Of a DNA stretch of 64,000 nucleotides, positions 35,322-46,199 are shown piece after piece. Made by a program: the position numbers and the translations under genes. The DNA lies in the NCBI RefSeq assembly GCF_000222485.1, contig NC_015914.1, positions 4,632,001 to 4,696,000 on the forward strand, in the 5' to 3' direction. The notes under the pieces were generated by a model. That model ran no database searches, had not been told where the DNA came from, and worked only from the letters and a program-made list of their open reading frames with translations. The stretch comes from Cyclobacterium marinum DSM 745 (GTDB taxonomy: Bacteria; Bacteroidota; Bacteroidia; Cytophagales; Cyclobacteriaceae). Every line of letters begins with the position of its first letter. Within the stretch, counting starts at the first letter, position 1.

Positions 35322-37967
35322 TTATTTGAAAAACTTGACGCTTCTTATTTCAAACACTTCCATCCCTTTTTGGTAGTTATTGTTTTCAATTACAATAAAT
35401 AAATCCTTCTTTCCTATCGTAGATTTTAAAGGAATTTTAATGAATTTATCAACCTCTTCGTTTAAATTGTCAAGCATGGATGAACCTATAATTTCGCCAC
35501 TTGGAGAGTTTGCTTTAAGTGATATTTTCCAATTTGATTTCTCTATTTTTGCGAAATTTATGATATCCAGACCTACTTTTGTGATACCTGTTAAATCAGT
35601 ATCATTTAATCCAATATAGGAAGTTTTTCCATTCGGAATTAAATGGTTAGGTTGTTTAAAATGTGGGGTATACAAACGCATGTTTGACGTGGTGTCATAA
35701 CTCGAAACAAAAACTCTCGGGTTTTTTAACCCTAACACAGTGCTGGTTTCCAACGGGGAAATTTTCCCCCATCCATTGTCTGTATAGCTTGCTTTAAAAA
35801 TAAGGTGTCCCGCATCATCTTTATTTGCAACCTTCAAAGTACCACTTCGTGGCAAGCTGGTTTTATCTTCAGTTGAGTTAGTAGAATTTAAAATATAATC
35901 AACAATTGCATTAGCCTCTACTAAACTTACAGCAGGGTTAGCTGGCATCTCTGCTTGGCCCCATTTTCCTTTAGTTCCGCCCATAATCTTTTCAGATAAT
36001 TGTGCATAGACACCCTCTTTGCCCTTGTAATGATTTGAAATTTCATAAAATGAAGGACCAACAGCTTTTTGGTTTAAACGATGACATTGTGTACAGTTAT
36101 TTTGATTGATAAGCTGCTTGCCCAATATTGAATTTGCTGAAAAATGAATTGGGGAGTTCTTTAAATTGGTTATAAAGTTTTGTAATTCAAATCCTTCAGG
36201 AAGATAATCTGCCCATATTTTAATTTTTGAATTATCGATTTGGTGATCTTCGTCATCACTAATATTTATTGAATATTTAACTTCATCACCAGGGAAATAG
36301 AAACTACTATTTGATTCAGGAAATTCAATTGAGACTTGGGGAGGTTCATTGCCTGCTGTGATTTCAATGGTGTCTCGATCGATAGCTCCTTCTTCATCAG
36401 TGACGGTAAGAATAGCTTGATACACTCCGGGAACCTCAATATTTATATCCGGATTTTGTTCACTAAATTCGATGGATTCTGCACTTTCTGAGGTTAGTAC
36501 CCAGTTGTATTGGCTAATATTGTTGTCATAATCGATTGTACCTTCGGTCAGTAATCTTCCTTTCATTGGAACAGATCCTGCAATTTTATCGGATGATGCT
36601 TTTGCTATAGGTTGGCGATTACCACCATTGTACTTTATCTTAAATAGTTTAGCATCTCTAGCGTAAGGTGCGTAAGAGTCATGCCCATACTGCAAAACAT
36701 ACATGTCCCCATTGGGAGCAAAGTCCATATCATTAATTCCCTTAAATGTTCCTTCCGGCATAAATTCTTCCATAGAATAATAATTGCCTTCATCATCTAC
36801 TTCAATTACCATGATCCATCCCCTAACATAATCCGTAACAAACCATTTTCCATCATAATATGCAGGATAAGGTCTTTCAGCATTATTAAAATCTGCTTTA
36901 CGATAAAATGGACCTCCTACAGCACTAAGGCTTCCGCTTCCCGGAATAGGGAATAATTCTGATGGATTCCGATCATACCAAGCAATTGAGGGGATAGGTT
37001 TAGCAGGCAATTCCACTAATCCGGTATTGTATTGAGAATTGTTTACAATATGTAATGTATCATATTCAGTTTTTATAGCAGTATTTTTTTTATTGTCAGC
37101 TATAAAATAAGGCCATCCAAAATACCCGGCCTCTCGCGCACGATTAAATTCATCTGTACTTGGTCCAACTTCTCCCCAATATAACCAACCGGTTTTACTG
37201 TCCATGGTGAGCCTCCAAGGGTTTCTGACACCCATAATATAGATTTCAGGTCTGGTTTTTTCCATACCTTTAGTAAATAAATTTCCATCAGGAATGGAGT
37301 AGGTTCCATCTTCCTCAGGTTTTATGCGGAGAATTGATCCTCTTAGGTCATTTGAGTTTCCTGAAGTCCGACGTGAATCCCCATCTTTATCATTAATATT
37401 AAAACCAGAGTTATCACCAATTGCGATTAGTAGATTGCCCTCTCTGTCGAATATCATTCCTCCTCCCCAATGGCAGCACCTTTCTCTTTGCGTAGACCAT
37501 TCCAGTAGGATTTTTTTCGAATTTAAATCCAAAGAATTTCCTTCCCACTTGTACCTAGCCAATACACTTTTAGAATCTTCACCTTCCGGAGAATAATACA
37601 TGTAGACCAATTTATTGTTATCGAAATCCGGATCCAAAACTACTCCATGCATGCCATCATCGGCATCGTATTTTTTACCTGAAGTGGTAAAGGGTTGATT
37701 AAACCTCTTGTTTACCGGAATTTGAGCAATGGTACTTACAAGTTGTGAATAGGGATCAAAAACCTTGACAGCACCATCTTTTTCAACAATCAGAATCCGG
37801 CCATCAGTCAAAACATCCATGGACATAGGTTGATTGAGGTTTTCTGCTACAAGTTCAATTTCGAACCGGTTAATATCAGGTTTTTTTTCATCCTGATTGG
37901 AGTTAGGTGAATGGCATTGGAGAAATATCAGTGCGATAAGACACAAGGAAAGGTTGATGTATTTCAT
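35322..37967 (-). CDS. Glucose/sorbosone dehydrogenase - PKD - cytochrome c - C-terminal beta domain lipoprotein
   Basis: 881 residues with a lipoprotein signal ending IFLQC (Cys about 18). Residues 35-430 are a six-bladed propeller of the PQQ-type glucose/sorbosone dehydrogenase family ('LNQPMSMDVLTDGRILIVEK', GDNSGFNINDKDGDS, 'YIMGVRNPWRLTMDSKTGWL'). A PKD-like domain follows (about 455-545), then a class I cytochrome c with CTQCH at residues 625-629 and a likely Met ligand in QAEMPANP, and finally a C-terminal beta-sandwich of CBM6-like appearance (about 720-880). It should oxidise a sugar in the periplasm and pass electrons to the attached haem. It is first gene of the operon with the BNR protein; a 1.1-kb non-coding region lies upstream. 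Confidence 0.88.
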   Translation of the reverse strand: MKYINLSLCLIALIFLQCHSPNSNQDEKKPDINRFEIELVAENLNQPMSMDVLTDGRILIVEKDGAVKVFDPYSQLVSTIAQIPVNKRFNQPFTTSGKKYDADDGMHGVVLDPDFDNNKLVYMYYSPEGEDSKSVLARYKWEGNSLDLNSKKILLEWSTQRERCCHWGGGMIFDREGNLLIAIGDNSGFNINDKDGDSRRTSGNSNDLRGSILRIKPEEDGTYSIPDGNLFTKGMEKTRPEIYIMGVRNPWRLTMDSKTGWLYWGEVGPSTDEFNRAREAGYFGWPYFIADNKKNTAIKTEYDTLHIVNNSQYNTGLVELPAKPIPSIAWYDRNPSELFPIPGSGSLSAVGGPFYRKADFNNAERPYPAYYDGKWFVTDYVRGWIMVIEVDDEGNYYSMEEFMPEGTFKGINDMDFAPNGDMYVLQYGHDSYAPYARDAKLFKIKYNGGNRQPIAKASSDKIAGSVPMKGRLLTEGTIDYDNNISQYNWVLTSESAESIEFSEQNPDINIEVPGVYQAILTVTDEEGAIDRDTIEITAGNEPPQVSIEFPESNSSFYFPGDEVKYSINISDDEDHQIDNSKIKIWADYLPEGFELQNFITNLKNSPIHFSANSILGKQLINQNNCTQCHRLNQKAVGPSFYEISNHYKGKEGVYAQLSEKIMGGTKGKWGQAEMPANPAVSLVEANAIVDYILNSTNSTEDKTSLPRSGTLKVANKDDAGHLIFKASYTDNGWGKISPLETSTVLGLKNPRVFVSSYDTTSNMRLYTPHFKQPNHLIPNGKTSYIGLNDTDLTGITKVGLDIINFAKIEKSNWKISLKANSPSGEIIGSSMLDNLNEEVDKFIKIPLKSTIGKKDLFIVIENNNYQKGMEVFEIRSVKFFK

Positions 37968-39108
37968 TTTTTTATAAGTAATTAATTCATCATTTAAATA
38001 AGTAATAAAGAAAAAATCGAGTGTGGAACTATTAATTTGATTTATACAACTGAAATATTAATCTTTATCCGAGTGGGGAACACTTAGATTATAAATCAAA
38101 TTTATTACTTAAAATAGCCCATATTTAAAGTTGTTGTAGCCCCTTTTTTATTTCAAGTCATTCCGATAATATCTTAATTCTAATTTATTTATAACCAATC
38201 ATTTTTTAGTGTTTCTTGTTTTTATATTGTTGATATTCAAATCATAATAGGTAATTGATCATCTTCTATTGTGTCATGAAATCACTGTAAAAACAGTCCC
38301 ATCGTTGTTGGTTTCACCCCTATTTGTTGGCAGACGGTTTCGCCCTATTTCTATTTTGTTTCAGTCCCCAAAAATTTGAATTTTACTTGATTACACCACT
38401 TACTGCCAACCCTTTTGCAGGCCCTGAGTTCAATTGAGACCCTAAGTAGTATTTATTGTGGCAATAATTTATAGGCAAGCAGTTATTGCATAGATTCATT
38501 TCTTGAAAAGGTAGAACATGATGGTGTTCAACATGCTAATTGTACTTTTCTTTCGCCCGACCTCAAAATAAATCCTGCAAGTTGTCTTTTAGGAAAAAGG
38601 GTTCTGAAATAATGCTGAATCTTTTGGCATAAAGTTTTCAGAAATAGGGTTCTTATTTAAAGATTTATGGAGAATTATTAGCTTGACTGACAGTATTCCT
38701 AGCGCTAGTTTACCTCAGACAAAAGGGAATAAGTTACTAATGAATTAAGCTTCTTCTTGCATAGTAAATCCGATGAGTTCCTATTTTCAGGCATTTTGGT
38801 TTTTTATTTCAATTGATCATTTGTAAATGATAAAATGAACATTTATAAACCAAATATTATATCGATTAATGTGATGTATTATCTGGTTTTTTAAGTTTAG
38901 ATTAGGATTATTTATAAATATAACCTTAACATTTTTTTTTTATGTAAAGGTATGTTGTTGAAAATCAGTAATTAAGTTTAAGCAAATAGCGATTGAGTGA
39001 AGTTATTAACGGAAGTAAGAAGGATTGTATTTTAAACTAACCTGTTCCTAGCACAGCCATTTTAGGCCAATGCTTAGGAACAGTGTTAGTCTTGGTATTT
39101 TGAAAGCC
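37968..39108. other. 1.1-kb AT-rich non-coding region
   Basis: It separates a SusD stop (minus strand) from the start of the dehydrogenase operon on the same strand, so it should hold that operon's promoter. No ORF longer than 60 codons, no repeat and no clear hairpin was found. The size is unusual for this window, where most same-strand spacers are under 300 bases. Nothing further can be said. Confidence 0.5.
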
Positions 39109-40884
39109 TTAGTAACCTGGATTTTGAATTAATTCTTCACTGGTATTGGACTCAAACTCCAAAGGAGGAATTGGCATAGCATAATGTTCATCTCTCCACA
39201 CAATCTGCCTACCGGAAGCAACTGACTTATAAAAATCAGATTCTTCATCACCTAGGCGCAACCGGCGGATATCTTCCCACCATTTTGCTTCCCCAAAAAA
39301 CTCTGCCCATCTTTCATACAATAGGGGGTTATTTGACAAATGATCATCTGCAGGGGCCAAGGTATTGTCAGTTAAACTTGCGTAATCAACTGGAGAGGGA
39401 GTGTCCGGATCATATCCATACGCTCTTCGATGTACTTTATTAACATATTCTAAAGCAAGAGTAGGGTTTGAATCTTTAATCACTTCAGCATACATTAAAT
39501 AAATATCGGGTAATCGGATAAAGTAAAAATTTGCTCCATAAACGGCTCTCGTTTCCCATATAGTACCTCCAAGAAATTGATTTTTTCTTAAGGGCCAGCC
39601 GTAAAATGTGTTTGGATCGATCCCTGTCGTAGGGGACATTTCCCACCATTTTCCAAATTCTGCTTGAGCTACAGGGTATTCCACACCTGCAACTGTAACC
39701 GAATCAAAAAATGGTTGTAAAGTAGAAACATAGAGGCGTGGATCCGGACCATCGGCCTGCATTCCTGCATTTGCTCTTCGCTCCATCTGTTGGCTTACAT
39801 AACTGTCTAATAGTTTATATTCTCCATTAACTTCTTCAATTTGCGTTAGTGGGGCCGGGTCATTATAGCCAAATCGCTTTAGATTTTTATCATGTGTATA
39901 TTGATTACTATAGCCCATTGCACTTCTCTCATTATTACTATCTATATAAAAAGGAGTGTAAAGAATCGTTACTGAGGAGCCGGTGTTTTGTACCCTCGAA
40001 CCGTTATTATTGGTTTTTTCCGGTTCAGCCCGGTTACCAACTTCATAAAATGATTCCGAATTGTATTCATACTGAGTATCTCCATTGAACATGTTTTTAT
40101 AATGATCGAAAGAGACCAGAGACTTTCCGCTGTTGTTGATACAGTCTTCTAAGACAACCTTGGCGCTATCATACATTTCAGCAAATAAATAAACCTTTGC
40201 CAAAGCAGCTTTTGCAGACCATTCTGTAGCCCTATGGTTGTCTAATTGACCTTCTAAAAGGGTGGAAGCATTCTTGAAATCTTCAATCATGGCTTGATAA
40301 GTTTCCATTGTGGATGATCTACCCACTGACATCGACTCTAAAGAACCAGGAACCTCGGTAATTACAGGCACTCCCATTCCATCTAAATTAGGTTGGCCGT
40401 AAAAGACTTGAAGGTGCCACAAATAGAAGCCTCTCATAAATAAGACTTCACCTTCATATTGGTTTAATCGTGTTAATTCTGATTCGGGAGCAATACTTCG
40501 ATAGCTTCTTATTCCTTCCAAAGCACTATTAGAATAATAAATCCCTCTGTATAAGTCTCTCCATTCATTGACCAATTTGGAATCACCTAACTCTGCCATT
40601 CCAATGCTCATTCCAATCCAGCTCTCGGTCCCTTTCCATTGAAAATCTATCGTATGGTCAAAACAATAAATTCCGTATCCATGCCAATAGTGACCTAAAA
40701 AACCCCAATCATGCTGAGCACCGTAAGTAGAAGCGACTAATAGATCTACATGTTCCAATGTGGTGGGAAAAGAACCCGCGGAAATTGAAGTATTGTCTTC
40801 AAGTTCCAAATAATCTTGACATCCGATAAGTGAGTAAGATATTACTATTACCAGTAACCAATATCTTTTATTTAAATATTTCAT
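39109..40884 (-). CDS. SusD/RagB-family glycan-binding lipoprotein
   Basis: 591 residues, large for the family. A lipoprotein signal ends SLIGC (Cys about 22). SusD features include 'YEGEVLFMRGFYLWHLQVFY', 'AAKAALAKVYLFAEMYDSAK'-type TPR helices, 'YFIRLPDIYLMYAEVIKDSN', 'LLYERWAEFFGEAKWWEDIR' and a C-terminal IPPLEFE...NPGY. It lies 38 bases downstream of its SusC partner. It should bind glycan at the cell surface; substrate unknown. Confidence 0.94.
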   Translation of the reverse strand: MKYLNKRYWLLVIVISYSLIGCQDYLELEDNTSISAGSFPTTLEHVDLLVASTYGAQHDWGFLGHYWHGYGIYCFDHTIDFQWKGTESWIGMSIGMAELGDSKLVNEWRDLYRGIYYSNSALEGIRSYRSIAPESELTRLNQYEGEVLFMRGFYLWHLQVFYGQPNLDGMGVPVITEVPGSLESMSVGRSSTMETYQAMIEDFKNASTLLEGQLDNHRATEWSAKAALAKVYLFAEMYDSAKVVLEDCINNSGKSLVSFDHYKNMFNGDTQYEYNSESFYEVGNRAEPEKTNNNGSRVQNTGSSVTILYTPFYIDSNNERSAMGYSNQYTHDKNLKRFGYNDPAPLTQIEEVNGEYKLLDSYVSQQMERRANAGMQADGPDPRLYVSTLQPFFDSVTVAGVEYPVAQAEFGKWWEMSPTTGIDPNTFYGWPLRKNQFLGGTIWETRAVYGANFYFIRLPDIYLMYAEVIKDSNPTLALEYVNKVHRRAYGYDPDTPSPVDYASLTDNTLAPADDHLSNNPLLYERWAEFFGEAKWWEDIRRLRLGDEESDFYKSVASGRQIVWRDEHYAMPIPPLEFESNTSEELIQNPGY

Positions 40885-40922
40885 ATCTAATTGATTTAAT
40901 ATTTATAAAGTCTTAATGTTTC

Positions 40923-43900
40923 TTATATACCTAATTCTAATCCAAATGAAATCAACTGGGTCTGAGGATAGGTAGATATATTGTACTGCCCATGATTCTT
41001 GACATCATTGGAAAACTCAGGATCTAGTCCCGAAAATTTGGTAAAGGTGAAAAGGTTTTGACCGGATAAATATATTCTTAGGTTATCCATGCCAACTCTA
41101 TCAAGAATTGATTTAGGAAAAGAGTAACCAACAGAAATGTTTTTGATTTTTAGATAAGATCCATCCTCTACTAAATAAGTTGAGTAGTAACGGTAATTCT
41201 TACTGGGATCTTCAATGTAGGCACCCGTACCTGATGGATCGAATAGTCCTAATCTAGGTTGATCGGTTAACCCATTATCCAAGAAATAGGAGGCATTAAA
41301 TATATCATATGTTGATTGGAAATCTTGCTGAAAATTTTGCTCAAAGGCTTTGACATCATTCATTATATCCCTTCCGGCAATTCCTATAATGGTTGCATTT
41401 AGGTCAAACCTTTTCCATTCCATATATAAGTTAAAACCATATTGGAATTTAGGCCATGGGTTTCCAATTACTGTTCTGTCTTCAGCGGTAATTCGACCAT
41501 CACCATCAAGATCGCGAAATCTTAAATCTCCAGGTCCTGTATATTGATGATTATAGAATGCCGGTTGACCTGCAAAATCAGATGCAGCCTGATTTAATCC
41601 GTCAATTTCTTCTTGGCTTTGGATGATACCATCCGCAATAAATCCATATAATTGACCCACAGGTTGTCCATTTTCAGTAATGAAAGGCCGAGAGTTTGAA
41701 CTGAGAGGCCACGCACCCCCACTGTATATGTAGGCAGTAGGTAGACCTAGATCAAGCACTTTGTTCTCATTGTGAGATAGATTTGCACCAATAGAAAACT
41801 TTAAATCACCTATGGTATTTCGGTACTGTGAACTTATTTCCCATCCTTGGTTCAATATACTTCCAATATTAACAGGCATTAAACTAGGGTTGCTATTAAC
41901 GTTTCCTATACCTGATGATAATGGAATGGATAAATTATAAATCATATCCTTGGTATTTCTCCAGTAGTAATCAGCATTGAATGTAATTTTACCATTGAGC
42001 ATGGCAACGTCAATTCCTATATTAGTAGAATGAATCTCTTCCCATTTTATGTTTTCATTTACAACTCTTATGGAATTGAACCCCCCGATACTGCTTACTT
42101 CATCAAAACTATGCATGGTAACCTGCTGATAGGAGGGTTGATACAAGAAGTTGCCTAATGCACTATCATTTCCGAGTATCCCCCAACTGATTCGTGGTTT
42201 TAAAAGGTCAAAGAAACCCGCATTGAAAAAGTCTTCTTCATTTATTTTCCAACCTGCTGAAACAGAAGGGAATACACCCCATCTGTTTTGAGGTCCAAAT
42301 TTTGGGGAGCCATCCCTTCTTACATTTGCAGTTAAAATATATTTGCTGTCATAGATATAATTGAGCCTGCCAAATTGAGATAAAAAACTACCATACGATA
42401 GCCCACCGCTAGCTGTCTTGTTGTTATTCGTGGATAATGCAAAAGACTCTGCTACCCTAACCGGAAACCCTGTTGCCTGAGAACTTAAGCTGGCACCATG
42501 AGAGTTTCTTACTTCATAGCCACCCATTATTTTAAAGTCGTGTTTTTCACCAAATACACGATCATAAGTCAACGTTGAATTTAATATATAAGACTCTGAA
42601 TAGTTCAAAGACTTACTGTAGTTTTCATTGGTCTGAGCTCTTCTTAATAGATTTGCTTCACTAAAATTATCATCATAGCCGGAAGCAAAAGAACCCGATC
42701 CTGTTGTTTTAAAATTTAGACCTGGAGTGATTTCCCAATTCATATAAAAAATACTATTAACTGACAAATCCCGGCTTTTATAATGTCTGTAGCCCAATTC
42801 AGCTATCGGATTACCTCCTGAAAATTCAACAACAGGAGGTACTGCGGCAAATGTGCCATCTTCATTGTATACATCCATATAGGGTAATGTTCTCCAAGGT
42901 AATTCCATGGTATAAGGATCCTGTTGCATTTTAGCCAAATAAAGTTGATGGCCTAGCGTTACATTTTTTGAAACTGCATAATCCGCATTTAGTCTAATTG
43001 AATACCTTTCCCAATAATTACCCTTTTGAATACCTTCTTCTCTTTCATAGCCGCTTGATAGGTAATACTTTATCTTATCACTTCCACCACTCAGAGAAAG
43101 TAAATAGGACTGCTCCATGCCTGTTTCAAATAACTCGTCAAACCAATTAGTATTTGGAAGGTCCGGATTATCCCACAGATCGTAGTCATCTCCAATTCCA
43201 TTTCGTGCCCTCACGTAATCATCTGTTTCCAACATTTTATAAGTGTTGGAGATTTTTCTAACTCCTGTATTGGAGGTAAACTGAATCTTATTTTTCTGAC
43301 CAAAAGATCCTCTTTTAGTGGTCACTAAGACCACTCCACCTGCAGCTCTGGCGCCATAAATTGCAGCTGCACTGGCATCTTTAATAATTTCAATTGATTC
43401 TACATCACGTGGATTGAAAGTTGGTGAGTTACCTGAAATCACACCATCTACAACAAATAGAGGACTTAAACCATTAATTGATCCTACACCTCTGATAATT
43501 ATTTCAGATCCAGATCCCGGTCTTCCACTACTTTTATTGACCATAACACCTGCTACTCTTCCCTGAATTGATTCAGCAATTGACCTTACAGGTAGGCCTT
43601 TGATTTCTTCAGATTTAATTGAGGCAATCGATCCGGTTAAATCACTTTTTTTAACGGATCCATATCCAACCACTACTACTTCGCCCAAAGAAGCCATATC
43701 TTCGCTTAAGACAATATTGATGACACTCCGGGTACCAACTTCAACAGTTTGACTAGCGAAACCTATAAACGAAAAGACGAGTTTTGACTCCTCCGGAACA
43801 GGTAATGAATATTTACCATCAATATCGGTGGCAGTGCCTATGGAGGATCCCGGAACAGATACCGTAACTCCCGGAATAGGCTGTCCATTTTCGTCAGTTA

Positions 43901-44318
43901 CGGTTCCGCTTACTGTTATGGGGTCAGGAGAGGAAATTAAGACTTTCCCATTTCCTTCCTTTTTTAGCACATCTATGCCATGGTTGATTTGCCGAAAAGA
44001 TAATTCCGTCTGAAGGGATACCTCTTTTAGGAAGTCCATTACGGAGCCTTCCTTTTTGGCAAAGCTAAGGTCCAGATTCCTTTTCATGTCTCTGTTTTCA
44101 AATGAAAACTTAAAAGGTGTCTGTCGCTGCACTTCCCTAAAAAAACGATCAAGAGTCAATTGATCCGCTGTTAAAGTGACCCTGACCTCTTCAATGGTTT
44201 TGTATTGCCCATTTGCATTCATGGCAATGACCAGATTTAGCATAAGGGTCTGTAATACGAAACCATATAGAAAACTTTTTGACAACATAATGATTGTCTT
44301 TAGTAATTTATTTTTCAT
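40923..44318 (-). CDS. SusC/RagA-family TonB-dependent transporter with N-terminal STN signalling domain
   Basis: 1131 residues from the ATG at 44318; the frame opens at 44378, but those 20 residues precede a normal signal peptide. After the signal (hydrophobic about 10-32) comes an STN domain (about 40-105: 'RFFREVQRQTPFKFSFENRD'), used to talk to a FecR anti-sigma factor, then a carboxypeptidase-regulatory-like domain ('GTVTDENGQPIPGVTVSVPG'), GEVVVVGYGSVKKSDLTGSI, plug and barrel ending LISFGLELGI. The FecR and sigma genes lie directly upstream on the same strand, so import and gene activation are probably coupled. Confidence 0.95.
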   Translation of the reverse strand: MKNKLLKTIIMLSKSFLYGFVLQTLMLNLVIAMNANGQYKTIEEVRVTLTADQLTLDRFFREVQRQTPFKFSFENRDMKRNLDLSFAKKEGSVMDFLKEVSLQTELSFRQINHGIDVLKKEGNGKVLISSPDPITVSGTVTDENGQPIPGVTVSVPGSSIGTATDIDGKYSLPVPEESKLVFSFIGFASQTVEVGTRSVINIVLSEDMASLGEVVVVGYGSVKKSDLTGSIASIKSEEIKGLPVRSIAESIQGRVAGVMVNKSSGRPGSGSEIIIRGVGSINGLSPLFVVDGVISGNSPTFNPRDVESIEIIKDASAAAIYGARAAGGVVLVTTKRGSFGQKNKIQFTSNTGVRKISNTYKMLETDDYVRARNGIGDDYDLWDNPDLPNTNWFDELFETGMEQSYLLSLSGGSDKIKYYLSSGYEREEGIQKGNYWERYSIRLNADYAVSKNVTLGHQLYLAKMQQDPYTMELPWRTLPYMDVYNEDGTFAAVPPVVEFSGGNPIAELGYRHYKSRDLSVNSIFYMNWEITPGLNFKTTGSGSFASGYDDNFSEANLLRRAQTNENYSKSLNYSESYILNSTLTYDRVFGEKHDFKIMGGYEVRNSHGASLSSQATGFPVRVAESFALSTNNNKTASGGLSYGSFLSQFGRLNYIYDSKYILTANVRRDGSPKFGPQNRWGVFPSVSAGWKINEEDFFNAGFFDLLKPRISWGILGNDSALGNFLYQPSYQQVTMHSFDEVSSIGGFNSIRVVNENIKWEEIHSTNIGIDVAMLNGKITFNADYYWRNTKDMIYNLSIPLSSGIGNVNSNPSLMPVNIGSILNQGWEISSQYRNTIGDLKFSIGANLSHNENKVLDLGLPTAYIYSGGAWPLSSNSRPFITENGQPVGQLYGFIADGIIQSQEEIDGLNQAASDFAGQPAFYNHQYTGPGDLRFRDLDGDGRITAEDRTVIGNPWPKFQYGFNLYMEWKRFDLNATIIGIAGRDIMNDVKAFEQNFQQDFQSTYDIFNASYFLDNGLTDQPRLGLFDPSGTGAYIEDPSKNYRYYSTYLVEDGSYLKIKNISVGYSFPKSILDRVGMDNLRIYLSGQNLFTFTKFSGLDPEFSNDVKNHGQYNISTYPQTQLISFGLELGI

Positions 44319-44414
44319 AATTTTACCTAGGTTTATTAAATATTCGATTTTGGTAAGCCCAGCCTGCCAGGGGTGCATTCCCCAATGATTCCCATGGACA
44401 GGTTGTTTAAGATG

Positions 44415-44447
44415 CCGTGTAGGAGCAAGCTCCTATACGGTTTTTTT
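44415..44447 (+). terminator. Terminator-like hairpin oriented antisense to the FecR-SusC operon
   Basis: CCGTGTAGGAGC (44415-44426) pairs with GCTCCTATACGG (44429-44440; one G-T wobble) and is followed on the plus strand by seven T residues (44441-44447). The surrounding genes FecR and SusC are on the minus strand, so the T tract is correctly placed only for a plus-strand (antisense) transcript. It is 97 bases upstream of the SusC ATG. Confidence 0.75.
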
Positions 44448-44473
44448 ATGAACTGTCTTCATGTTTCATATGA

Positions 44474-45529
44474 TCAGAATTTTATGATTGCTTCTTTATC
44501 CTTAATCCGATAATCAAAACCCTTGATATAGGACATACTTTCCAGCACTTCCTCAAGCGTTTGTTGAGGATAGGTACCGGAAAACTCCCAAACTATCCCC
44601 TCGGCGTTTTGTAATTTGATTTTAACCCCAAACCATTCTTCCAGCGCAGCCTTTACTTGAGGTAATGTGGATTTATGGAACTTTAAAATTCCTTCTTTCC
44701 ATGCCAATATATCGTTAGCATCAAATACTTTTACATCGTAGGTTCCCTTTGCACTATTATAATTAAGCATCTCTCCCGGAGATAAGGAGGTTTGGGTGAG
44801 AGAAGTGCTTACTTTAACTTTTCCACTTACGAGTGACACCTTAATGTTACCTGGGACTTTAGCATTGATATTGAAGCTGGTACCAAGAACGATAGTTGTC
44901 AATCCATTCGTACTTACTTTAAAAGGCCTTAAACTATCTCTCTTGACTTCAAAATAAGCCTCACCCTTTAAATAGACGATCCGTTCGCTATTGGAGAATT
45001 TTTTTGGAAATTCTATTTGGCTGGAGGAATTTACCCATACTTTGGTTCCGTCCCCTAAGGTCAATTGTAATTTCTCTCCCGGACCGGTATACTTAAAGAC
45101 GGTATCAACTGTTTCCAATTCCTCTTCGGCAATAAAATTAATTGTGAAGATGGGGCCAAATGATCCGGCTATTGCTAAGGTGATCAAGAGAATGGCCGCC
45201 ACTCTATTCATTTGTCCCAGTCTATTCCATAAAGATCGGTATCCTAATTTCTTTTCCTTATTTTCTTTAACTTCGGGTCGATTAGCCTTTTTTTTCCGTT
45301 GCCTAAGTACTTCTTGAAGTACCTCCTGCTTTAACCCTGTAGGGGAATGTGGAGGTTGAAATGTGGTGCTCAGCAACAACTCTTTTGCCAATTGCATGGT
45401 TGGCAATTGTTCCGGATTGGCCTTGCGCCATTGGTCCCAATAGGAATTTAGTTCTTTATCAGGCTTTTTAACCCACCTGACAAACTCCGGATGGGTTAAA
45501 AAGTCTTCGATATTGTTCAATGTATTCAC
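44474..45529 (-). CDS. FecR-family anti-sigma factor / transmembrane signal transducer
   Basis: 351 residues. An N-terminal cytosolic part with DUF4880-like character ('FVRWVKKPDKELNSYWDQWR') is followed by a single transmembrane helix (about 110-130) and a periplasmic FecR domain (about 145-240: GEKLQLTLGDGTKVWVNSSS, 'VYLKGEAYFEVKRDSLRPFK') and a C-terminal STN-like DUF4974 region ('EEWFGVKIKLQ', 'EEVLESMSYIKGFDYRIKDK'). It should hold the sigma factor inactive until the STN domain of the loaded SusC signals. Its sigma gene is 58 bases upstream, SusC 155 bases downstream. Confidence 0.93.
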   Translation of the reverse strand: MNTLNNIEDFLTHPEFVRWVKKPDKELNSYWDQWRKANPEQLPTMQLAKELLLSTTFQPPHSPTGLKQEVLQEVLRQRKKKANRPEVKENKEKKLGYRSLWNRLGQMNRVAAILLITLAIAGSFGPIFTINFIAEEELETVDTVFKYTGPGEKLQLTLGDGTKVWVNSSSQIEFPKKFSNSERIVYLKGEAYFEVKRDSLRPFKVSTNGLTTIVLGTSFNINAKVPGNIKVSLVSGKVKVSTSLTQTSLSPGEMLNYNSAKGTYDVKVFDANDILAWKEGILKFHKSTLPQVKAALEEWFGVKIKLQNAEGIVWEFSGTYPQQTLEEVLESMSYIKGFDYRIKDKEAIIKF

Positions 45530-45587
45530 AGATAAATAAATATAGGTGCTTAGTTTCTTCTAGATAATTATGGACAAACAGAAATGA

Positions 45588-46199
45588 CTAAATACATTTT
45601 CTTAAGTATTGCATGGCCTTATACATTAAATTTCTGGTGGCTTGTTGACTTTCCAAGCCCATCATTTCCTGGATCTGCCTATAAGTAAATCCTTCATAAA
45701 AACTGTAATAGATAATTTCTCTTTGTCTGGGACTCAACCCGGCCACAGCAATATTTAACTTAGTAATTTTCTCTTCGCTCAATTGCCGGTCTATCAGTTG
45801 GGCTTCATAAGAAAGGGTAAATTGGAATCCCATTGGCAAGACTTCAAGGGGTTCCCTTTTACTCGGCCATTTGGTCACTTCCTTTATAAGTTTTCTTTTC
45901 AGGCATTTAAAGAGGTAGAACTTTATGGCATCTGTTGCACCAAGATTTCTCCTTCTTTCTCTGAGCTCTACAAATAAATCCTGTAAGGTATCTTTCACCA
46001 AATTTGCGTCTGATACAATGCTGAATCCATAGGCATACAGTATCTCAAAATAGGATTCATAAATAAAGATAAATGCTGATTCATTGCCCTGCCTGAACGC
46101 ATCCCATGCAGCAGTTTCTGAAGAAAAAATTGAACTGGTTAACGAGGAATTACGCTCTTCCTTGGCTAAGTAGACCGGTGAGATTCTCTTTTCAGGCAT
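45588..46199 (-). CDS. ECF-type RNA polymerase sigma factor (FecI-like)
   Basis: 203 residues. Region 2 (about 30-100: 'LVKDTLQDLFVELRERRRNL') and region 4 (about 140-200: 'GLSPRQREIIYYSFYEGFTY', RQIQEMMGLESQQATRNLMY) are intact. There is no hydrophobic tail. It is followed by FecR, SusC and SusD on the same strand, the usual FecI-FecR-SusC/D cascade. The start context AACCCAAAATG is shared with two other genes in the window. A second FecR gene is divergently transcribed from the same spacer without its own sigma gene. Confidence 0.92.
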   Translation of the reverse strand: MPEKRISPVYLAKEERNSSLTSSIFSSETAAWDAFRQGNESAFIFIYESYFEILYAYGFSIVSDANLVKDTLQDLFVELRERRRNLGATDAIKFYLFKCLKRKLIKEVTKWPSKREPLEVLPMGFQFTLSYEAQLIDRQLSEEKITKLNIAVAGLSPRQREIIYYSFYEGFTYRQIQEMMGLESQQATRNLMYKAMQYLRKCI